DNA from: JBFGCT01 sp041581055 | Lineage (GTDB): Bacteria > Actinomycetota > Acidimicrobiia > Acidimicrobiales > Ilumatobacteraceae | Assembly: GCA_041581055.1 (NCBI GenBank) | Contig: JBFGCT010000189.1 | Location: 1-7,772, forward strand | DNA length: 7,772 bases | Direction of reading: 5' to 3' | Notes under the pieces: generated by a model | The model's database searches: none | Told to the model about the DNA's origin: nothing | The model's input: only the letters and a program-made list of their open reading frames with translations | Program-made: the position numbers and the translations under genes | Part shown: one piece after another, positions 1-4,569 of the stretch | Layout of the letters: each line of letters begins with the position of its first letter | Numbering within the stretch: the stretch's first letter is position 1

Positions 1-210
1 CATCGACCCGTTCGGCAGTGCAGCGGCGGTTGAGCGCCCGCCCGGTCTCGGTCGGGTTGTCCGCGATGGGCTGCGGCTCGCCAACTCGCCGACCACGTCC
101 TCGCCGCCGTGCGCCAGTTCGTGCTCGTCCGGCGCGAACACGACGTCACCGGGAACCTCGATCGCCGGCTCACCGTCGCCGAGGTGTCGGACGGCCTGCG
201 AGAACCGCAT
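1..210 (-). pseudogene. OmpA-like peptidoglycan-binding domain remnant, internally deleted
   Basis: On the minus strand, one frame from the ATG at 210 reads a typical start of an OmpA C-terminal domain (IEVPGDVVFAPDEHEL, then GEDVVGELA). From about 84 downward the OmpA similarity moves to another frame and reads the typical end of the same domain (PQPIADNPTETGRALNRR), running off the window edge. The middle of the domain, roughly 45-50 residues, is absent. That part normally carries the peptidoglycan-contacting motif (GHTDxxG...N..LSxxRA). GGCGAG occurs on both sides of the apparent junction, which fits a short-homology deletion. A stop codon lies just upstream of the ATG at 210, so the N-terminal part of the protein is also missing. 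Intact relatives are envelope proteins that hold the outer layer to the cell wall. The domain ends are seen directly; loss of function and the deletion mechanism are inferred. Confidence 0.6.
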
Positions 211-243
211 TCCCGCAGCTCACATCGCTGTATCGCATCTCGG

Positions 244-249
244 TAGACT
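244..249 (+). promoter_or_regulatory. -10 box of a probable leaderless promoter
   Basis: TAGACT fits the actinobacterial TANNNT -10 consensus and ends 7 nt before the GTG at 257, the spacing expected when transcription starts on the start codon. No clear -35 box or Shine-Dalgarno is visible. It supports GTG 257 as the start of the downstream gene. Confidence 0.4.
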
Positions 250-256
250 TCCGCCG

Positions 257-787
257 GTGCTCCGCGTGACGAGCTTCCGAGTTCTCGGCGCTCACGCGAC
301 CGGCGACGGCCAGTCATTCGACGGCGCGGACATGATTCTCGACACCGACGAAGGCCTCCGCGTGTTTGGCTTCCGCACCGCCGGTTATGTCGGTGAGCAC
401 GATCCGTTCGCCCGGGACTACTCCGGTCCGATCACGTGGGACGGTGAGTACGAGCCGCTGGCCATCACGCTCGATCGGCGCACGGTCCGATTCTGGGACT
501 TCAGCGAGTTGATGTGGCTCGGCCCGGACCCCCATCCGTGCCTCGTCTGGAGCAACGCCGCCGGGATCTCCGTGAGGGGCATGCAATGCCTGCTCTCGCC
601 GGTCGGGTCGGGCAACATCTTCAACGGCCCGGGCGGCCGCGGACTGCCGACTCCGGACGCGCTCGGCCTCGTTGTTCCCGATGGGCTGGCGCCGATCGTG
701 CCGATTCGGCTCGACGAGGCCAACGACCGCGGTTCCACCGGTCGCCGCTTCGACGAGCACTTGCCGCTCGAACAGATCGAACACTGA
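257..787 (+). CDS. Hypothetical protein, 176 aa
   Basis: I do not recognise the family. The product looks soluble: no signal peptide, membrane segment or coiled coil is visible. It is rich in Gly, Asp, Pro and aromatic residues, with two cysteines (C95, C111) and a Trp-rich stretch around residues 80-98 (RFWDFSELMWLGPDPHPCLVW). Codons mostly end in G or C, supporting a real gene, though several are more AT-ending than in the genes right of the tRNA. I chose GTG 257 because it follows a TANNNT box by 7 nt. The frame is open further upstream to base 2, but that stretch is antisense to the OmpA remnant. ATG 332 is an alternative internal start. The gene is monocistronic and divergent from the OmpA remnant. 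Its setting among decayed sequence and arsM suggests accessory DNA; no function can be assigned. Confidence 0.6.
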   Translation: MLRVTSFRVLGAHATGDGQSFDGADMILDTDEGLRVFGFRTAGYVGEHDPFARDYSGPITWDGEYEPLAITLDRRTVRFWDFSELMWLGPDPHPCLVWSNAAGISVRGMQCLLSPVGSGNIFNGPGGRGLPTPDALGLVVPDGLAPIVPIRLDEANDRGSTGRRFDEHLPLEQIEH

Positions 788-888
788 CCAACGCAGATGC
801 CGGCCGCCGTCGGCTCGGCAGGGGGCCGCCCGATAGGCCGATCAGCATCGTGACGGCCTCAGAGTTCGTCTCGGACCTGACTTCCACT

Positions 889-906
889 ATTGACAGGCCT
901 GACAAT
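889..906. promoter_or_regulatory. 18-bp palindrome, possible operator
   Basis: ATTGACAGGCCTGACAAT is symmetric (ATTG-N-CAGG / CCTG-N-CAAT), with 8 of 9 pairs complementary. It sits in an AT-rich pocket inside the gene-poor stretch, over 100 bp downstream of the hypothetical gene. The symmetry and length fit a dimeric regulator site, such as a GntR- or TetR-type operator, but no dependent gene is evident. It contains TTGACA (890-895), but no -10 box follows at 16-18 nt. Confidence 0.3.
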
Positions 907-1080
907 TCGGGCGCCGAGACCGGTCTTGTTGGCAGCCGCGTCGGCGGCGGCTCGGGGGCCTGCCAACCGCGCAGCAGACGATTTTGCTCGCGCAGCCTTG
1001 AGTCTGGGCGTCGGATTGTCCGCGACGAGCACAATCCACCACCCGCGTCACGGACAGTCCATTCAACGCAGCGGCCGCCG

Positions 1081-1140
1081 GCAACTCTGGTAGCCGGCCA
1101 GACCACCACCGTCGACTTCGAGTTGGTCCCACGTGAGGAT
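1081..1140 (+). pseudogene. Possible remnant of a carboxypeptidase-regulatory-like (beta-sandwich) domain
   Basis: One plus-strand frame reads VAGQTTTVDFELVPRED. This resembles the last strand of carboxypeptidase-regulatory-like repeats found in secreted actinobacterial proteins, which often end in a V.AGQTT.V.F.L.P pattern. The sequence before and after it in the same frame does not look like such a protein, and a neighbouring frame (TDSPFNAAAAGNSG) is only suggestively protein-like. If real, it is a fragment of a lost surface-protein gene. Short chance resemblance cannot be excluded. Confidence 0.2.
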
Positions 1141-1155
1141 GTAGCTCGTTGCGGC

Positions 1156-1209
1156 CCGGCGAGCAGCCGAGCCGCCGGTTTCGACCAGCCGTGGCGAGCG
1201 CGGACGGCT
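1156..1209 (-). terminator. Tandem hairpins just after arsM, possible terminator
   Basis: Two perfect 6-bp stems with 11-nt loops lie immediately downstream of the arsM stop: AGCCGT/ACGGCT (1187-1192 with 1204-1209) and CCGGCG/CGCCGG (1156-1161 with 1173-1178). Neither is followed by a T-tract, so intrinsic termination is uncertain; in high-GC DNA such stems also arise by chance. Confidence 0.25.
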
Positions 1210-1212
1210 CGT

Positions 1213-2040
1213 TCAAGCGGCGGCTGGCTTCGCTGCCTGCACGAAGGCCGAGAAGACGTGGCCTTCGGCGCCGGCGACGGACTGCGGATCGATTCCGCTC
1301 ACCTCGAGCAGGTCGGCGACGTCGGCGAGCCGGTACTCCCGGGTCGATTCGATGTCGACGTCTTCGAAGCCGGCGTCAGCCAGCAACCTGCGGTACTCGT
1401 CTTCGTCGAGGGCGCCGGCGACGCAGCCGATCCAGGCCTCGACGCTCGATCGGACCTGCGGGTCGAGCGGCCCGCGCACGACGATGTCGGACACGGCGAA
1501 CCGCCCACCCGGACGAAGCACCCGGAACGCCTCCCGGAGCGCCCGACCCTTGTCGGGCGACAGGTTGATCACGCAGTTGGAGATCACGACGTCCACGGAG
1601 TCGCCGGGCAACGGAACGTCCTCCAGGTAGCCCTTCAGGAACTCGACGTTGTCGACCCCGGCCTCCCGTTGGTTCCGCCGGGCCAGCTCCAACATGTCGT
1701 CGGTCATGTCAAGCCCGAAGGCCTTGCCGGTCGGGCCGACCCGCTTCGCCGACAACAGCACGTCGATGCCGCCACCGGAACCGAGGTCGAGCACGACGTC
1801 GCCCTCGCGCAACTCGGTCAGCGCCGTGGGGTTGCCACAACCCAGCGACGCCATCGTCGCCGCGGCGGGGAGCTCGGACGTCTCATCGCCGCTGTAGAGA
1901 TCGCCCGTGACCACGTCGACCGCTTCGCCGCAGCACGACCGCGTCGAAGGGCCGCCGCCCACCCGCCGCGCGATCTCGCCGTACCGCTCGCTGACCCGAT
2001 CACGGAGGTCGTCGTTGTTGATGTCGGTGGCGGCTTCCAT
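1213..2040 (-). CDS. arsM: Arsenite S-adenosylmethionine methyltransferase ArsM
   Basis: A 275-aa cytoplasmic enzyme, the usual ArsM length, that transfers methyl groups from S-adenosylmethionine to trivalent arsenic, giving methylated and volatile arsenicals. The class I methyltransferase core shows the SAM-binding motif VLDLGSGGGID (83-93), then FGLDMTDDML (108-117), ISNCVINLSPDKGRALREAF (153-172) and VLRPGGRFAVSD (174-185). The family's arsenic-binding cysteines appear as C68 (GCGNP), C156 (SNCVIN) and C206 (GCVAGAL); a further CC pair lies at 36-37. The start is ATG 2040 because GAGGAGG lies 5 nt upstream. An in-frame ATG at 2061 would add seven residues but lacks a ribosome site and falls in the operator. 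The gene stands alone, without arsR, arsB/acr3 or arsC in the window. Regulation is probably by an ArsR-type repressor at the palindrome over its promoter. Composition is less GC-rich than the genes beyond the tRNA. Confidence 0.93.
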   Translation of the reverse strand: MEAATDINNDDLRDRVSERYGEIARRVGGGPSTRSCCGEAVDVVTGDLYSGDETSELPAAATMASLGCGNPTALTELREGDVVLDLGSGGGIDVLLSAKRVGPTGKAFGLDMTDDMLELARRNQREAGVDNVEFLKGYLEDVPLPGDSVDVVISNCVINLSPDKGRALREAFRVLRPGGRFAVSDIVVRGPLDPQVRSSVEAWIGCVAGALDEDEYRRLLADAGFEDVDIESTREYRLADVADLLEVSGIDPQSVAGAEGHVFSAFVQAAKPAAA

Positions 2041-2045
2041 GAGGC

Positions 2046-2052
2046 CCTCCTC
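2046..2052 (-). promoter_or_regulatory. Shine-Dalgarno of arsM
   Basis: GAGGAGG is followed by 5 nt and then ATG 2040. It is the clearest ribosome-binding site in the window and decides the arsM start against the upstream ATG at 2061. Confidence 0.8.
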
Positions 2053-2057
2053 ATCGT

Positions 2058-2081
2058 TCATATCGATGTACGTCAATATGA
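2058..2081. promoter_or_regulatory. 24-bp near-palindromic operator, probably ArsR-type
   Basis: The ends are TCATAT and ATATGA and the centre is GTAC; 10 of 12 symmetric pairs are complementary (mismatched pairs 2064/2075 and 2067/2072). On the minus strand the half-sites read ATATTGA and TCGATAT. AT-rich TTGA/TCAA-type inverted repeats over promoters are typical of ArsR/SmtB repressors. The site overlaps the arsM -10 box and the predicted transcription start, so bound repressor would block RNA polymerase. The palindrome is seen directly; the regulator is inferred, as no arsR is in the window. Confidence 0.6.
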
Positions 2082-2106
2082 TACCAGTGTCCGGCACCGG
2101 CGGCAA
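2078..2106 (-). promoter_or_regulatory. arsM promoter (-35 TTGCCG, 17 bp, -10 TATCAT)
   Basis: On the minus strand TTGCCG (2101-2106) and TATCAT (2078-2083) are separated by exactly 17 bp, a housekeeping-sigma arrangement. Transcription would start around 2071, giving a leader of about 30 nt that contains the Shine-Dalgarno. The -10 box overlaps the end of the palindromic operator. Confidence 0.6.
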
Positions 2107-2243
2107 GCAACGTGGCGACTTGCGACGGAACCAGCGGCGCGGGGTCGCCTCGTCTTTCGGGAAGCTCCAAATCGCGTGATTGCTGAGCAGCAGCGTGCGC
2201 GGGCGCCTTCGTCGCGGTGACGCCCATTCCGGCCAGGGTCTCG

Positions 2244-2319
2244 TGGTGGGCGATACGGGCCTCGATCCCATGACCTCCACGGTGTGAACGTGGCGCTCTT
2301 CCAACTGAGCTAATCGCCC
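2244..2319 (-). tRNA. tRNA-Val (anticodon CAC)
   Basis: A full 76-nt cloverleaf, including an encoded CCA end. The acceptor stem GGGCGAT/ATCGCCC is perfect. The D-arm is GCTC-AGTTGGAA-GAGC. The anticodon stem CCACG/CGTGG is perfect, with loop TTCACAC giving anticodon CAC (valine, GUG codons). The variable loop is AGGTC and the T-stem ATGGG/CCCGT has one T-G wobble. The discriminator is A. The T-loop is ATCGAGG rather than the usual TTCRANY, an unusual change at position 54. It lies 61 bp after the J-domain protein gene on the same strand, with arsM beyond its 3' end. Confidence 0.93.
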
Positions 2320-2333
2320 TTGCGGGATTCCAC

Positions 2334-2339
2334 AAGCTA
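2334..2339 (-). promoter_or_regulatory. Possible -10 box for the tRNA gene
   Basis: TAGCTT on the minus strand fits TANNNT and would start transcription about 8 nt before the mature tRNA 5' end. No good -35 is visible. A perfect 10-bp palindrome, GCGTCGACGC, lies just upstream at 2343-2352. Read-through from the J-domain gene is an alternative. Confidence 0.3.
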
Positions 2340-2380
2340 GCAGCGTCGACGCGCCGTACCACGTGACGCCGGCCCGCCGA

Positions 2381-2986
2381 TCACGGCACGTCGACGCAGG
2401 CGTTGCCCATCCCCTGGCGGTCCCGGTGCAGCACACTCGCGCCGGGGCAGGTCTGGTCGAAGGGCACGACGTCGACCACCACCAGATCGCCCTCGCCCGA
2501 GCACGCGACCTCCCGGGCGTCGTTGTTCGGCTCGATCTGCACGCAGTCGCCCGCCCGCAGGATTCCGTCGGGCCCCGGGTCGCGGGGCGGACCGGTGAAC
2601 TGGGCGAGCGCGATGATGCCGATCGACGCGGCCACGCCGCAGAAGAGCAGCCCCCTCCACGGCACCCGGGCCGGCTGGGCGCGCTCGGCCGCGGCGCTCG
2701 GCCACGTGTACTCGGTCGGCCCATCGGCGAAGCCGGACGGTCCGGAGAGCTCCACGCCCGGCGCCGGCGCCCGCAGGCCGGCGTCGTACACCGCCCGCCG
2801 GCCCGGGTCGCGCAGGACGCGGTACGCCTCGTTCACCTCGGGCATCGCCACGCCCGAGCCGGCCGCCGACGACCGAGACCGATCCGGATGATGCTCCCGA
2901 GCGCGCCGCCGGTACGCGTCGCGAATCGTCTCCGCCGACGCGTCGGGTGCGACGCCGAGGATCTGATAGTGCGTGCGCGCTGCCAC
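2381..2986 (-). CDS. J-domain protein with one membrane segment and an external four-cysteine domain
   Basis: A 201-aa protein. Residues 4-68 form a J-domain (THYQILGVAPDASAETIRDAY, split by HHPD with HPD at 33-35, then NEAYRVLRDPGRRAVYD), the part that stimulates the ATPase of DnaK/Hsp70. It lacks the Gly/Phe region, zinc fingers and C-terminal substrate domains of true DnaJ, so it is a specialised co-chaperone. After a Pro/Ala-rich linker there is one membrane helix (about 112-130, GLLFCGVAASIGIIALAQF). Residues 141-201 form a small domain with C148, C162, C180 and C197, of the type LRAGDCV...VACS...CPG...NACV. This resembles extracellular domains of actinobacterial membrane proteins related to the septum-formation family, and probably holds two disulfides. 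The expected topology is J-domain inside and Cys domain outside. GTG 2986 is chosen because the J-domain begins there and TAGCGT lies 8 nt upstream. Client and role are unknown. Confidence 0.85.
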   Translation of the reverse strand: MAARTHYQILGVAPDASAETIRDAYRRRAREHHPDRSRSSAAGSGVAMPEVNEAYRVLRDPGRRAVYDAGLRAPAPGVELSGPSGFADGPTEYTWPSAAAERAQPARVPWRGLLFCGVAASIGIIALAQFTGPPRDPGPDGILRAGDCVQIEPNNDAREVACSGEGDLVVVDVVPFDQTCPGASVLHRDRQGMGNACVDVP

Positions 2987-2994
2987 CGCCGACC

Positions 2995-3000
2995 ACGCTA
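2995..3000 (-). promoter_or_regulatory. -10 box of a probable leaderless promoter for the J-domain gene
   Basis: TAGCGT (minus strand) fits TANNNT and ends 8 nt before GTG 2986. No Shine-Dalgarno is present, so a leaderless transcript starting at or next to the GTG is the simplest reading. Confidence 0.4.
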
Positions 3001-3054
3001 CGAGGCGACGGCCGCCGCCGACACGGCAGGCCGCGTCCGGTCGACCGAGTTCCG

Positions 3055-3091
3055 GGGCGGAGTCGTCCCGGAGGGCGGGACGAATCCGCCC
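3055..3091 (-). terminator. Strong hairpin after the dehydrogenase operon
   Basis: GGGCGGA-G-TCGTCCCG pairs with CGGGACGA-A-TCCGCCC around a 5-nt loop (GAGGG, 3071-3075), giving 15 base pairs with one mismatch (3062/3084). It begins 26 nt downstream of the 2-hydroxyacid dehydrogenase stop and lies before the J-domain gene promoter. There is no T-tract on either side, as is common for putative actinobacterial terminators. The hairpin is clear; termination is inferred. Confidence 0.55.
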
Positions 3092-3117
3092 GAGATCGTT
3101 GCCCGGCGGCGCCCGAG

Positions 3118-4041
3118 TCAGTAGCCGGCGTGCACGTCGACCACACCGAGCAGGTCGTCGCCGCGGGCGAAGCGGCCGACGTTCTCGGTCACCCGATCGG
3201 CGAGCGGCGTGACCGCCATCTCCGCCGTGCAGGCGACGTGCGGCGTGATCAGGCAGTTCGGCAGCGACCACAGCGGATGGCCGGCGGGCAGCGGCTCGGG
3301 CTCGGTCACGTCGAGCGCCGCCCCGCCGATCCGACCCTCCGCCAGCGCCGCCACGAGGTCGTCGGTCACGATGTGCCGCCCCCGCGCGACGTTGACGATC
3401 CAGGCGTGCGGCTCCATGAGCGCGAGCTCGTCGGCGCCGAACATCCCGTCGGTCTCGGGCGTCAGCGCCAGCGCCAGCACGACGAGGTCGGCGCCGGGGA
3501 GCGCGTCGGCGAAGCGGTCGGCCTCGAGCACGTCGTCGACGCCCTCCATCGCCTCGGCCCGCCGGCGGACGACGGTGATGTGGCAGCCGAACGGCTGGAG
3601 CAACGAGACGAGCGACCTGGTGATGCCCCCGCCGCCGATGATCGAGACCCGCGCGCCGAACAGGTTGGCACCGGCCGGGGCGCCCCACTCGCCGGCGCGC
3701 GCGTAACGGACGATGTCGCGCATTCCGGCGAGGGCCAAGGCGAGCGCCAGCTCCGCGCAGGCGTCGGCGTAGGCGCCCTTGGCGCACGTCCACGTCCGCT
3801 CGGTGTCGAGCCCGTCGACGAAGTTCTCCACGCCGGCGAACGGCAACTGGACCCATGTCGCGCCCGGCGCCTGCGCGAGCGCCGCGGCCAACCCGTCGGG
3901 GTCGTCGTTGTCGCCCCACACGAGCGCCTCGCTCTCGGCGAGGCCGACGAGCTGCCCGCCGCCGGCCACGATCGCGTCGGCAAGCCACGCCGGCGCCGAG
4001 TCGGGGCCGAGGGCGATCCGCGGTGCGTCGTTGTTGTCCAT
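3118..4041 (-). CDS. D-isomer-specific 2-hydroxyacid dehydrogenase
   Basis: A 307-aa cytoplasmic NAD(P)-dependent enzyme of the family that interconverts 2-keto acids and D-2-hydroxy acids. The nucleotide-binding segment is VSIIGGGGITRSL (132-144). The catalytic triad is visible as R220 (NVARGRHIV), E247 (LDVTEPEPLP) and H268 (CLITPHVA). The substrate specificity cannot be read from the sequence; glyoxylate/hydroxypyruvate, lactate and branched hydroxy acids are all possible. Oddity: the third glycine of the GxGxxG signature is Thr (GGGGIT, T141). The N-terminal catalytic half is short and diverged but includes WVQLPFAGVENF. ATG 4041 begins 20 nt after the Lrp gene stop, so the two are probably co-transcribed. 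TACGGT at 4052-4057, 10 nt before the ATG, could be an internal promoter. A strong hairpin follows the gene. Confidence 0.88.
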   Translation of the reverse strand: MDNNDAPRIALGPDSAPAWLADAIVAGGGQLVGLAESEALVWGDNDDPDGLAAALAQAPGATWVQLPFAGVENFVDGLDTERTWTCAKGAYADACAELALALALAGMRDIVRYARAGEWGAPAGANLFGARVSIIGGGGITRSLVSLLQPFGCHITVVRRRAEAMEGVDDVLEADRFADALPGADLVVLALALTPETDGMFGADELALMEPHAWIVNVARGRHIVTDDLVAALAEGRIGGAALDVTEPEPLPAGHPLWSLPNCLITPHVACTAEMAVTPLADRVTENVGRFARGDDLLGVVDVHAGY

Positions 4042-4061
4042 CGAGGACGCGACCGTAGCGC

Positions 4062-4508
4062 TCAGTCGACGATCGAACGGAGGATCAGCTTGCTCTCGGT
4101 CCGCGCCACCGCCTCGTCGGCGCGCACCCAGCGAACGAAGGCGTCCAACCCCGGCGCCCCCGCGCACTCGACGATGATGCTGTAGTCGGCCGACCCGGTC
4201 ACGTACGCGGCGAACACGACCTCGTCGCGGTCGGCGAGCCGGCGCTCGAACTCGTCGGCCATGTCGCCCGGCACGAGGCTCACGTCGATCACCGAGCGGA
4301 CCGTGCGCCCGACCGCCGCCGCGTCGACGTGGGCGTGGTACCCGGTGATCACGCCCGACTGCTCCAGGCGCCGCACGCGATCGGCGGCCGACGTCGCCGA
4401 GAGGTGGACCGCCTCGCCCAACTCGCGCCAGCTGATCCGACCACGTTGGCGAAGGGCGTCGAGGATTCGCAGGTCGACGGCGTCGATCTCCACGGATTCG
4501 GGGGTCAT
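4062..4508 (-). CDS. Lrp/AsnC-family transcriptional regulator, AldR-like
   Basis: A 148-aa regulator of normal Lrp/AsnC size. Residues 8-58 form the winged helix-turn-helix (IDAVDLRILDALRQRGRISW... then LSATSAADRVRRLEQSGVI). Residues about 65-147 form the ligand-binding RAM domain, with the typical VTGSADYSIIVEC segment (103-115). Such proteins assemble as dimers and octamers and sense amino acids. The gene diverges from alanine dehydrogenase across 61 bp, the arrangement of aldR and ald in Mycobacterium, so control of ald in response to alanine or related amino acids is likely. It is followed at 20 nt by the 2-hydroxyacid dehydrogenase gene, probably in one operon and autoregulated. The start at ATG 4508 matches the family N-terminus; no strong Shine-Dalgarno is seen, but TAACGT (4523-4528) could serve as -10. 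The ligand is inferred from context. Confidence 0.9.
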   Translation of the reverse strand: MTPESVEIDAVDLRILDALRQRGRISWRELGEAVHLSATSAADRVRRLEQSGVITGYHAHVDAAAVGRTVRSVIDVSLVPGDMADEFERRLADRDEVVFAAYVTGSADYSIIVECAGAPGLDAFVRWVRADEAVARTESKLILRSIVD

Positions 4509-4569
4509 GTCGCCATTCTGGCACGTTATTCCCCGACATCGACGGCCGGCCCGGGAGCAAGATAGAGGG
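4509..4569. promoter_or_regulatory. Shared divergent control region of the Lrp-family gene and ald
   Basis: These 61 bp must hold both promoters and probably the regulator sites. A leftward -10 candidate is TAACGT (4523-4528 complement). A rightward candidate is CAAGAT (4558-4563), 6 nt before ATG 4570, a weak fit to TANNNT. A GGCCGGCC palindrome lies at 4544-4551. AGAGGG abuts the ald ATG with no spacer, so it is unlikely to be a ribosome site. I cannot define the Lrp box by eye. Confidence 0.5.

Larger units (their letters stand above)
788..1212. other. Gene-poor stretch between the hypothetical gene and arsM
   Basis: About 425 bp without a convincing gene. Open frames exist on both strands, but their predicted proteins are low-complexity Arg/Ala/Ser-rich and show no family likeness. 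GC is low for this window (33/60 in line 841-900). It contains an 18-bp palindrome at 889-906, a short protein-like stretch at 1081-1140, and hairpins near the 3' end of arsM. It reads as decayed accessory sequence. Confidence 0.5.

Noticed and set aside
890..1093. 67-codon plus-strand open frame starting with TTG
   Set aside because: The start falls inside the palindrome, no ribosome site is present and the translation looks random.
2041..2061. Upstream ATG at 2061 as the arsM start
   Set aside because: It lies inside the palindromic operator without a ribosome site, while ATG 2040 has GAGGAGG at 5 nt.
514..2220. 568-codon plus-strand open frame over the hypothetical gene and antisense to arsM
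   Set aside because: Arg/Ala/Pro-rich translation without a domain; arsM on the other strand has all its catalytic motifs. High GC leaves antisense frames open.
2101..2243. Search for a second copy of the tRNA 3' end (attachment site) left of the tRNA
   Set aside because: No repeat of the T-arm/acceptor sequence was found between 1 and 2243; any attachment site must lie outside the window.
2051..2362. 103-codon minus-strand open frame through the tRNA
   Set aside because: It contains the SSVGRAP-type peptide that arises from translating a tRNA; the tRNA explains the sequence.
2947..4185. 412-codon plus-strand open frame
   Set aside because: Antisense to the 2-hydroxyacid dehydrogenase; no motifs of its own.
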